Positions 1-6,411 of a stretch of DNA of 9,852 bases are shown in pieces. The stretch spans positions 1 through 9,852 of the forward strand of contig JAGRAL010000250.1 in the NCBI GenBank assembly GCA_020434605.1. Reading direction: 5' to 3'. The notes below the pieces were generated by a model. The model saw nothing but the letters and a program-made list of their open reading frames with translations, was not told the origin of the DNA and did not search any database. The stretch's first letter is position 1, and each line of letters starts with the position of its first letter. The DNA comes from Bdellovibrionales bacterium (GTDB lineage: Bacteria; Bdellovibrionota; Bdellovibrionia; Bdellovibrionales; UBA840). The position numbers and the translations under genes were made by a program.

Positions 1-1095
1 AAGCGGAAAATCTTTAGGTTCTTTATCAAGAGCTTTTTGTACTCCTAAACCAATTTGATCTAGCAAATGTACCGTAAGCGCTCTCCACTCGATAATTACT
101 TCTGAAGAAGGAGCCCATGACTCAAGCTGCTCTTTTGGGTCTTTAAAACTTAAAAGGCCAGAATCGATAAATAGACCACCATTTCTGTACTCAGCTAAAC
201 CCGTTAAGTTTTCTACACCTTCTACCTTAATTCCTGCATCAATGATTGGCTCAATCAGTGAATAGGTCATCCACTGCGACAGCTTATGAATCGGCACTAA
301 GGACTCAAACCCACTACCAAGAGCTTTATGAGACCAAACATCGCCTAGATTAATTCCGTTTGCCTGTATTCTGCCTGGCCATATTGGTCCTAGCCCATCT
401 AAAACTGCACGAAGTATTGCCGTCGCAGGTACTACGCCGCCATATGATTCTATTAGATAATCAATAATATTGCCCGGACGTCCGTCTTTAAAAATTTTTG
501 TATTTGTTAAGGCGTCCCCTAAGTTATTTAAAAGTTGTACTCGGCCATCAACTCCTACAAGAGGATTATTTGCACTAACCTGAAAATATGTTTCTATATC
601 TTTTGCTTTTAAATTTTTAAGACCTTCGCTATCGGCCTGCATTTTTGTAGGGTCACTACTTAATTTTCCAGCTAAAAACAAATAGTAACTTGCTACCCCT
701 AAGCCTTCGGATCTTGAAAATGTTTTACCAGATTCTTTTTCATTGTACTGCCACGTAGGTCCTGCTCCATCATCTAATAAAACAGATGTAATTACTAAGT
801 CTAATTTGGACCTAGCTTTCTCGATTTTATCTTCGGATAAAGCATCACTTAAGACTTGAGCACGGTCTACACCACCTACCCTAAAATGCCCCCACCTTGA
901 ATGAAAAGGGATATTTAAATCAGGATAGTTTTTGTAAATAACTTTTAAGACATAATCTAAAGTACTTTGAAACGCTTCCGGATGGTACGTAAAATGAGTT
1001 TTACCTTTTTTAGTCAGTTCAAATATTTTATTGGCTCTATCTCGAATAGCAAGAGGAGATAAAATATAATCTATTTCCTTTGTACTCAGCCGCAT
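1..1095 (-). CDS. urc4: DUF1688 / URC4-type uracil catabolism protein (C-terminus beyond left edge)
   Basis: Reading the minus strand from the ATG at 1095 gives 365 open codons to the window edge, so the gene is partial and only its C-terminal end is missing. Near residues 64-78 it reads FHSRWGHFRVGGVDR, and residues 99-135 carry DLVITSVLLDDGAGPTWQY followed by FSRSEGLGVAS. These blocks match what I know of the DUF1688 family (fungal URC4/Urg3), including the Arg/His-rich and DDGAG patches. The family is needed for the URC route of uracil breakdown; its chemistry was not settled as far as I know. The start lies 1 nt past the stop of the GTP cyclohydrolase II-like gene, which implies translational coupling. 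Only a weak GAAGA precedes the ATG. The overlapping ATG at 1100 is in a frame that stops after four codons. The family assignment is confident; the catalytic role is not known from the sequence. Confidence 0.88.
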   Translation of the reverse strand, partial: MRLSTKEIDYILSPLAIRDRANKIFELTKKGKTHFTYHPEAFQSTLDYVLKVIYKNYPDLNIPFHSRWGHFRVGGVDRAQVLSDALSEDKIEKARSKLDLVITSVLLDDGAGPTWQYNEKESGKTFSRSEGLGVASYYLFLAGKLSSDPTKMQADSEGLKNLKAKDIETYFQVSANNPLVGVDGRVQLLNNLGDALTNTKIFKDGRPGNIIDYLIESYGGVVPATAILRAVLDGLGPIWPGRIQANGINLGDVWSHKALGSGFESLVPIHKLSQWMTYSLIEPIIDAGIKVEGVENLTGLAEYRNGGLFIDSGLLSFKDPKEQLESWAPSSEVIIEWRALTVHLLDQIGLGVQKALDKEPKDFPL

Positions 1096-1096
1096 A

Positions 1097-2353
1097 TCAT
1101 TCTTCAATGGATCTCCCTTTTACCTTTTTTAAATCGTCTAGAGATTTAACGGCTTCTTTAGAAAAATAGCCAGCGGCCTTTTTTGCTTCCATCTCTACTT
1201 GTGCATCTTGCGGGATCAATTCATCGGGGATAGAGATTCGGTTTACAACTTCTATTCCACTACCAACAATGGCGTTATATTTCATATTACTCATTGAATG
1301 CAGATTATGAATTTTTTTAATACCAAAAAAGTGTAATGGATCTGGCATTAACTCTTGAAATCTAGCATCTTCCACACCAGCCACACACTCAGTACGATCA
1401 AAGTAAGTAGCAGCGGTATCACCGCCCTCTTGCCTTTTTCTTGCGTTATACACTAAAAACTTTGTAACTTCGCCCAGAGCTCTACCTTCTTTTCGGTAGT
1501 AAACAATAATACCAACTCCACCTCTTTGTGCCGTTCTGGCAGCATCTTCAATTCCGTACATTAAATACGGGCGACAAGTGCATATGTCAGATCCAAAAAC
1601 ATCTGATCCATTACACTCGTCATGCACTCGGCAAGTAAGTTCAACATCTGGATTCGCTAGATCCTTTACATCGCCAAATATATATGCCGTTGTACTTCCA
1701 ATTGGTGGTAGACATACTTTTAAGTCTGGTCTTGTGATTAATTCTGGAAACATCCCACCGGTTTGCTCAAAAAGAATTCGCCTAAGATTTCCTTCATCTG
1801 TTTTTAATCTCTCAGCTATGCCTGGTAAAAACCAAACAGGGTCTAAAGCAACCTTTGTTACTCTAACATCGCCGTTTTCTTTAATGATTTTACCATCCGG
1901 TTTTAGGCGGCCTTTTTGAATTGCTTCTAAAATTTCAGGAATCTGCAAATGCGCCTGCGTTACAGCAATACTAGGCCTGATATCATATCCTTCATCAAAG
2001 AGTGGCTTAAAATTAATTTCAGGATCTAGTCCCCATGGATCTATCGCAACCATTTTTGCTGGATCAAACCATTGAGGATAAGGACCAATCTTTACCGGAC
2101 TTTGTGTGTTTTCTAAATCAGGTTTGTGTTCTTTTGAAAACTTACCGCTTGCAATGGATAAAGCTCTATAAACTGTATAGCTACCGCCGTGGGTACCTAT
2201 CGCGTTTCTTGCTTTAGAATTTGCAATAGAGGCAACAACTGGCCCACGCTTCATTGGGTTTTTCTCACCCCAACTAATAGGTAACATCTCTTTGTATTTT
2301 AAATTTGAGTGAGACGCTAAAATAATATGATTTGATCTTTTATTAAATTCCAT
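1097..2353 (-). CDS. urc1: GTP cyclohydrolase II-like protein, URC1 type (uracil catabolism)
   Basis: This 418-aa protein has a GTP cyclohydrolase II core in its second half. The zinc site ECNGSDVFGSDICTC keeps three cysteines (247, 258, 260). YYRKEGR (285-291) matches the catalytic YHRQEGR of RibA, and LHSMSNMKYN (351-360) replaces the usual TNNPxK. RibA is only about 200 aa; the extra 220-residue N-terminal region, with IGTHGGSYTVYRAL (52-65) and DPWGLDP (105-111), is characteristic of the URC1 branch. No DHBP synthase (RibB) domain is visible. Neighbouring DUF1688/URC4 and a semialdehyde dehydrogenase point to uracil degradation, probably acting on a uracil-derived nucleotide and not on GTP for riboflavin. 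The start is supported by AGAGG six bases upstream of the ATG. The gap from the upstream dehydrogenase gene is 15 nt, so they are almost certainly co-transcribed. The fold is certain; the exact substrate is inferred. Confidence 0.9.
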   Translation of the reverse strand: MEFNKRSNHIILASHSNLKYKEMLPISWGEKNPMKRGPVVASIANSKARNAIGTHGGSYTVYRALSIASGKFSKEHKPDLENTQSPVKIGPYPQWFDPAKMVAIDPWGLDPEINFKPLFDEGYDIRPSIAVTQAHLQIPEILEAIQKGRLKPDGKIIKENGDVRVTKVALDPVWFLPGIAERLKTDEGNLRRILFEQTGGMFPELITRPDLKVCLPPIGSTTAYIFGDVKDLANPDVELTCRVHDECNGSDVFGSDICTCRPYLMYGIEDAARTAQRGGVGIIVYYRKEGRALGEVTKFLVYNARKRQEGGDTAATYFDRTECVAGVEDARFQELMPDPLHFFGIKKIHNLHSMSNMKYNAIVGSGIEVVNRISIPDELIPQDAQVEMEAKKAAGYFSKEAVKSLDDLKKVKGRSIEE

Positions 2354-2368
2354 TTCTATCCTCTTACC

Positions 2369-3844
2369 TTATGACATCCAGTTGGAGTCACTTTGCGGCT
2401 CCCACTTTACTGTTATCTTTTTCATATTCGACCAAAAATCTAAGCTATGCATTCCTGTAATATCTCCGTGTCCAAACTTTGAAGCATTCACTCCACCAAA
2501 AGAAAATGGCTCACGAGGTACTGGCACCCCTACGTTCACTCCAACCATTCCGGTTGAAGCTTCCGTAGCTACTCGCTCTGCCAGAGCACCATTGGATGTA
2601 AACACACTGCACGCATTTCCATACTCATTACTGTTTTCAATTTGAATGGCTTCAGATAGATCCTTGCACTGTATAACACTTAAAATTGGGCCAAATAATT
2701 CGTTGGTGGCTGCTTCTGATCCTGGCTTCACATGTTCAATAACTGTAGGCCCTAACCAATTTCCACCGTCAAATCCTTTTGGAGCTTTTTGTTTTCTTCC
2801 GTCCAATAAAATCTTTGCCCCAGATTTTTCTGCCCGCTCAATAGCTCCTTCAAGAAATACTTTTTGCTCTTTTGTAATGATAGCACCCATATTTTTCGTA
2901 AACTCTAGTGACGAAGCTCTTTCAACAATTTTTTTAATGTGATCCTCAACATCCCCTACGGCTAAAAGTACAGAGGCCGCCATACATCTTTGCCCTGCAC
3001 AGCCAGTAAATGAATCTGATATACCAATACCACTTAGTTCTGGATTTGCATCCGGAAGTAAAATGATGTGATTTTTTGCTCCGCCTAATGCCAACACTCT
3101 CTTCCCTAAGTTAGTTCCTCTTTGGTACACAAGCTTTGCAATTTTGGTAGACCCAACAAAACCAATCGCCTTTACCATTGGGTGATCTATCACGGCCTCA
3201 ACTGTTGTTGCCCCACCCTGTAAAACTGTAAGCACTCCATCTGGTAAGCCCGCCTCTTTTAATGCGTTAGCAATTTTAAGGGATGTAAGTGGTGTTTTTT
3301 CTGAAGGCTTCCACACATAGCTATTTCCTAGAGCTATAGCTATCGGGATTGTCCACATAGGAACCATGGCAGGAAAATTAAACGGAGTGATATTTGCTAT
3401 AACACCAAGAGGCTCTCTACGGTATTCGCAACTAACTCCACGGGATACTTCTAGCTTTCCATTTAAATCTAAATTTTGAATAGATATAGCATATTCAAGA
3501 ACTTCAATCCCCTTCATTAAACCAGCTTTTGCCTCATCAAAGGTTTTACCACACTCTGCGCTTTTTAAATGAGTGATCTCATCTTGATCTCTCAATAAAA
3601 TATTTCGAAAATTAAATAATACCTTAGTTCTCTCTTTTATAGAAACTTTAGCCCAAGCTTTTTGAGATGCATGAGCTTTTTGTATCGCTACATCTATTTG
3701 CTCTTTTGTAGGACTACTACACTGCCCAATTTGTTGATTCGTATAAGGCGAAGTCACACCAAATGTAGCAAGGTTACCTTTAACCCATTCACCTGCTATA
3801 AAATTGTGGCATTCAATCACATTACTAGGTAATTTAGTTTGCAT
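2369..3844 (-). CDS. mmsA: CoA-acylating (methyl)malonate-semialdehyde dehydrogenase
   Basis: This 491-aa aldehyde dehydrogenase superfamily enzyme, of normal length for the MmsA/IolA branch, converts malonate or methylmalonate semialdehyde plus CoA and NAD+ to acetyl- or propionyl-CoA with CO2 release. TPFNFP carries the oxyanion Asn156 and KPSEKTP the cofactor Lys179; GFVGSTKIAK is the nucleotide-binding turn. GCAGQRCMAAS carries the catalytic Cys287. The usual ALDH general-base Glu is replaced in LGGAKNH by Asn258, which is diagnostic of the CoA-dependent MSDH branch. A GTG at 3850 would add two residues, but GGAG at 3850-3853 overlaps it and sits five bases before the ATG at 3844, so the ATG is preferred. 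It is the first gene of the operon with urc1 and urc4, which suggests its substrate here is malonate semialdehyde from uracil and not a valine or inositol intermediate. The gene has no membrane or signal sequence. Confidence 0.93.
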   Translation of the reverse strand: MQTKLPSNVIECHNFIAGEWVKGNLATFGVTSPYTNQQIGQCSSPTKEQIDVAIQKAHASQKAWAKVSIKERTKVLFNFRNILLRDQDEITHLKSAECGKTFDEAKAGLMKGIEVLEYAISIQNLDLNGKLEVSRGVSCEYRREPLGVIANITPFNFPAMVPMWTIPIAIALGNSYVWKPSEKTPLTSLKIANALKEAGLPDGVLTVLQGGATTVEAVIDHPMVKAIGFVGSTKIAKLVYQRGTNLGKRVLALGGAKNHIILLPDANPELSGIGISDSFTGCAGQRCMAASVLLAVGDVEDHIKKIVERASSLEFTKNMGAIITKEQKVFLEGAIERAEKSGAKILLDGRKQKAPKGFDGGNWLGPTVIEHVKPGSEAATNELFGPILSVIQCKDLSEAIQIENSNEYGNACSVFTSNGALAERVATEASTGMVGVNVGVPVPREPFSFGGVNASKFGHGDITGMHSLDFWSNMKKITVKWEPQSDSNWMS

Positions 3845-3868
3845 TTTCACTCCGTAAGTAGACTAAAA

Positions 3869-3897
3869 ATCATAAACACCTATAGGTAAAATTGCTA
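3869..3897 (-). promoter_or_regulatory. Candidate promoter of the mmsA-urc1-urc4 operon
   Basis: On the minus strand a good -10 (TATGAT, 3874-3869) lies about 25 bases before the mmsA ATG. The hexamer 17 bases further up is weak (TAGCAA, 3897-3892), which would fit a promoter that needs an activator. The spacer contains the palindrome at 3878-3887. A start near 3862 would leave a leader of about 18 nt holding the GGAG site. This is inferred from matches to the sigma-70 consensus only. Confidence 0.35.
3878..3887. promoter_or_regulatory. Perfect 10-bp palindrome ACCTATAGGT, possible operator
   Basis: ACCTATAGGT equals its own reverse complement and sits between the proposed -35 and -10 of the mmsA promoter, where a bound repressor would block RNA polymerase. 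The flanks do not extend the symmetry. No second copy was noticed elsewhere in the intergenic region, so a chance palindrome remains possible. Confidence 0.3.
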
Positions 3898-3945
3898 ATA
3901 AAAACACTCGTGTCGCAGTATGCAACTAGCTAAAATACAAGGATA

Positions 3946-3973
3946 TTGGCCTCAATTTCGCATTATGGATAAT
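3946..3973 (+). promoter_or_regulatory. Candidate promoter for the exported 204-aa protein
   Basis: TTGGCC (3946-3951, 4 of 6 to consensus), a 16-bp spacer and GATAAT (3968-3973, 5 of 6) are placed so that transcription would begin near 3980, upstream of the AGAGGA at 3992-3997. A TATAAA at 3983-3988 is an alternative -10, but it has no -35 and would place the start at the ribosome-binding site. Confidence 0.35.
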
Positions 3974-4010
3974 CACATACACTATAAAGAAAGAGGAATA
4001 CTTAGATCCC

Positions 4011-4625
4011 ATGATAAGAGTCTATTTTATATACACTTTTATATTTTTTACGTTGCTAGCTAGCGGCTCACAAGCCAATCAATGCACTAGTTTTGAAAGC
4101 CTATTTGACAGCCCACTTCCGACCACTGCGCACCTTGAAGATCTATTAAAAGAAGCTTTTGATGATCCTAATGTTTATAAACCCCTTCAGTGCTATGAAA
4201 ATGTCAGAAGCTTATATAACGAATACCTACAGCCCGATTTTCAAGCCAGTGACTTTAAAGTTTTACTTATATTTAAAAGAAGTTTTGCCAAATATTTTCC
4301 CGTTTATAATGGCGATAGAGCCCATATCTTCTCACCTAAAACACACCGTGCTGCAGCCGGCATGGTACCAGAGTGGCGCTATCATGTGGTTTTAGAGTAC
4401 AGAGGTAAAATCATTGACCTCGATAGCTCGGAGCCAGGCCTAATAAGCAAAAAAGACTTTTTGAATAACTTTAGCAAAGAAGATCTAGAAGACCTCGTGG
4501 TTGTAACTGTAGAAGGAAAAAAATATCTTCTGTCGACCCTGTTTCCAATCAACCAAAAACTTGCACTAGAAGACTTTAAAGCTAGTGGCAAGAAGTACGG
4601 TCTTACAAATTATTTAGACCGCTAA
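4011..4625 (+). CDS. Exported protein with transglutaminase/protein-glutaminase-like Cys-His-Asp pattern
   Basis: This 204-aa protein begins with a Sec signal peptide: Arg3, a long hydrophobic stretch at residues 4-17, and a likely cleavage after SQA at 22. The mature part has LQCYENV with Cys61, then PEWRYHVVLEYRGKIIDLDS with His125 and Asp136. A Cys before a helix, followed by a W-x-YHV strand and a strand ending in Asp, is the order found in papain-fold transglutaminase and protein-glutaminase domains. I infer such a fold, but sequence identity is too low to name a family. Only an imperfect ribosome site is present (AGAGGA, about 14 bases before the ATG), yet this start gives a complete signal peptide and no other suitable start is near. 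It is divergent from mmsA and converges on the small gene at 4629 with 3 nt between stops. It probably acts in the periplasm or outside the cell; substrate unknown. Confidence 0.75.
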   Translation: MIRVYFIYTFIFFTLLASGSQANQCTSFESLFDSPLPTTAHLEDLLKEAFDDPNVYKPLQCYENVRSLYNEYLQPDFQASDFKVLLIFKRSFAKYFPVYNGDRAHIFSPKTHRAAAGMVPEWRYHVVLEYRGKIIDLDSSEPGLISKKDFLNNFSKEDLEDLVVVTVEGKKYLLSTLFPINQKLALEDFKASGKKYGLTNYLDR

Positions 4626-4628
4626 TAT

Positions 4629-4853
4629 CTAATCTATTACATCTTCACGTATTTCAATAATTTGATCGAGCCTATGATCGAGAATGGCAATTCGTATTTT
4701 AGGGTATTTACGTCTAAGTAACTTTGCCCTTAGCTCCGCCTCTTCAAGACTGTGATAATCGCCACAGTTCGAGAAAAAATCGGGGTGATCATGCGGCTTT
4801 TTGCTCTCTGGATACAATTCTTTATTAGTAAGCACAGAATACGGTTCATTCAT
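4629..4853 (-). CDS. Small hypothetical protein (74 aa)
   Basis: I do not recognise this protein. It is hydrophilic, with no signal peptide or membrane segment. The N-terminal part is rich in Pro and His (ESKKPHDHPDFF) with one Cys. The C-terminal half, from DYHSLEEAELRAKLLRRKYP to a short strand ending IIEIRE, predicts helix then strand, and the 'SLEEAELRAKLL' helix resembles generic small alpha/beta domains. A TTG at 4898 would extend it to 89 aa, but a perfect TATAAT at 4901-4906 places transcription start inside that extension, and GAGAG lies about five bases before the ATG at 4853, so I chose the ATG. It is convergent with the exported-protein gene, with only 3 nt between stop codons and no terminator between them. 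The open frame and the well-placed promoter support a real gene, but nothing fixes its function. Confidence 0.6.
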   Translation of the reverse strand: MNEPYSVLTNKELYPESKKPHDHPDFFSNCGDYHSLEEAELRAKLLRRKYPKIRIAILDHRLDQIIEIREDVID

Positions 4854-4900
4854 ATTGACTCTCAATGCTGTATGTTTATTGCCTACTAATGTAGACAATG

Positions 4901-4906
4901 ATTATA
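4901..4906 (-). promoter_or_regulatory. Perfect -10 box (TATAAT) for the 74-aa gene
   Basis: The minus strand reads GCTGTATAATC here. No good -35 lies 16-18 bases upstream, where the sequence is a T-run. Transcription would start near 4894, giving a leader of about 40 nt to the ATG at 4853 and excluding the TTG at 4898 as the start. Confidence 0.4.
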
Positions 4907-4971
4907 CAGCAATGTTGAGGCCAAAAAATGGGGTCACAACGAGTACAAAATCCCTTAGACTTGCTTAGTTA

Positions 4972-5031
4972 AAAAGCTAACTAGCTTTTGTTTAGTTTTA
5001 CGTGGTATCAAAAGACCACTACCAAACTAAA
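4972..5031 (-). terminator. Tandem hairpins at the 3' end of the M14 peptidase gene
   Basis: The first hairpin pairs TTTAGTTT (4991-4998) with AAACTAAA (5024-5031) and GTGGT (5002-5006) with ACCAC (5015-5019), separated by a small internal loop, with an 8-nt apical loop. Its outer arm covers the TAG stop at 5027-5029. The second pairs AAAAGCTA (4972-4979) with TAGCTTTT (4982-4989) and, read on the minus strand, ends in a run of five T. The stems are AT-rich, so termination may be inefficient; RNA-stability elements are an alternative. Confidence 0.45.
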
Positions 5032-6355
5032 GTCTTATCTGCGTGTACTGACCATCAAAAATACTAGGATCTACATTTATTTTTAAGATTTTTCCATTCG
5101 CTTTGATTTGCACTTCTTGCATGCGATCAGTTGTTAATCTATGAATAAAGTTGCTTCCTTTATCACTCAACCAGCGGTTTGAGTCTGAAGTTTTAATTTC
5201 AAAGCCAGTAGCCTGCGCACCACTTTGTGTAAGTATCTCTAGATGAAGACCAAACAAACCCTTTTCTAAAACTCTAAAAACAGCCTCTTCATTTTCATTA
5301 TAGATACTTGGTAAATCTCTAGCATTTGGCCACTTGGTATAGCTTAATTCAACCGTCGCATGAATTGAATCAGCATATAGTATAGACCAATCTTGCAAAC
5401 CACCAGTTACTTGATACCACTCATAACCATAAGTCACACCATGATCAAATTCATTGTTTCGATACATCGTTGAATTTAAGCTAGCGTACTCGGTAGCGAT
5501 ATCATGGATAAAAGCATCATCTGCAAATGTAATTGGATTATTTGATTTATGATCCCATGGCAAATTGAAACAAACTGATCCACCATGAAAGTTTAATCCT
5601 AAGTTTGGATGATATTTTTTATGAAGAGCAACAACAGCTAATGTCTCTGGCTGAGGATTGCGTGAAGCACCGTTGATTGGATCATCAAAGTTTCTATTTA
5701 AATCAACATTATTTGCGTTACCGCGTCTCCCTAATTCAAAACCATCTGGATTCATCGACGGCATAATAAGCACTCTTGAGTTATTAACAATATTTAGAGT
5801 CCTAGCATCCCCTGCTCTATATGAGTCTACTACTTTCTCAATCATTGATAACATTAGCTCTCTGCCTGCAGTCTCATCTCCGTGCATATTGGCAATTAGG
5901 GAGGTAACAGGTTTGTTTGTATCATTAGGAGTGTTTGATAAGATTACATACCACAGCTCTCTTCCTTTTACACTTTGACCAGCAGACTGCAAACTAACGA
6001 TGTCAGAATTTTCGCTAGCTATTTTTTGAAGTAAAGCAGTAAGAGCGACATAATTATGGTAGCTATCAAAGCCCTTCTCTTCTGCACGAATCGAAAGACT
6101 TTCGATATCATATAAACCCTTTGCCCAACTAAGCGGCTCTAAAACTTGAACTTGGCTTTGTACATTTGATGGCAATTGATTAAAATCGTGTTTTGAAACA
6201 TATCCAACGGCATAATAATCATGAGAAAAATGGTCGCTGATAAAATGCTTTACCTCATTACCTACAAATGACTTAGGTATTCTGATTAAAACTTCAGTGT
6301 CTTCAGCTTGTGCTAATAATGAAAAACTCAATACGAATAAGAAAATAAGTTTCAC
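5027..6355 (-). CDS. Secreted M14 zinc carboxypeptidase (carboxypeptidase N/E type)
   Basis: This 442-aa exported metallopeptidase removes C-terminal residues from peptides. A signal peptide (KLIFLFVLSFSLLAQA) is cleaved after AQA at about 17. Zinc ligands are His158 and Glu161 in HGDE and His257 in NFHGGS. Asn220-Arg221 in DLNRNF bind the substrate carboxylate, Tyr314 lies in WYQVTGGLQDW, and the catalytic Glu336 lies in TVELS. The PSMNPDGFE, NRNF and GGLQDW signatures place it in the regulatory-type (N/E/D) subfamily, which typically prefers C-terminal Lys or Arg. The last 75 residues (from about GLFGLHLEI) look like the transthyretin-like domain that follows the catalytic domain in this subfamily. 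A TTG at 6376 would extend the frame, but AAGGGGGG lies six to seven bases before the GTG at 6355, and that start gives a clean signal peptide. It lies 56 nt downstream of the lipoprotein gene, same strand, possibly co-transcribed. Confidence 0.92.
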   Translation of the reverse strand: MKLIFLFVLSFSLLAQAEDTEVLIRIPKSFVGNEVKHFISDHFSHDYYAVGYVSKHDFNQLPSNVQSQVQVLEPLSWAKGLYDIESLSIRAEEKGFDSYHNYVALTALLQKIASENSDIVSLQSAGQSVKGRELWYVILSNTPNDTNKPVTSLIANMHGDETAGRELMLSMIEKVVDSYRAGDARTLNIVNNSRVLIMPSMNPDGFELGRRGNANNVDLNRNFDDPINGASRNPQPETLAVVALHKKYHPNLGLNFHGGSVCFNLPWDHKSNNPITFADDAFIHDIATEYASLNSTMYRNNEFDHGVTYGYEWYQVTGGLQDWSILYADSIHATVELSYTKWPNARDLPSIYNENEEAVFRVLEKGLFGLHLEILTQSGAQATGFEIKTSDSNRWLSDKGSNFIHRLTTDRMQEVQIKANGKILKINVDPSIFDGQYTQIRL

Positions 6356-6411
6356 TCTATCCCCCCTTGGACCCAAGTAGGCTATGATAGAGCGGATTTA
6401 TTGACAAATAC

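Noticed and set aside
1578..2942. Plus-strand open frames at 1578-1919, 2035-2217, 2382-2645 and 2646-2942
   Set aside because: They lie wholly opposite urc1 and mmsA, lack family motifs and ribosome-binding sites, and are shadows of strongly supported genes.
3983..3988. TATAAA as the -10 of the exported-protein gene
   Set aside because: There is no -35 at the right distance, and the transcript would begin in the ribosome-binding site; GATAAT at 3968 fits better.
4159..4591. Alternative frames 4159-4395 (+) and 4382-4591 (-) inside the exported-protein gene
   Set aside because: The 4011-4625 frame has a signal peptide and a coherent Cys/His/Asp pattern; the others show nothing protein-like.
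4854..4898. TTG start at 4898 for the small protein
   Set aside because: The TATAAT at 4901-4906 would start transcription inside this extension, and the ATG at 4853 has its own ribosome-binding site.
5658..5978. Plus-strand open frame opposite the M14 peptidase gene
   Set aside because: The minus-strand frame carries every M14 catalytic motif across this stretch.
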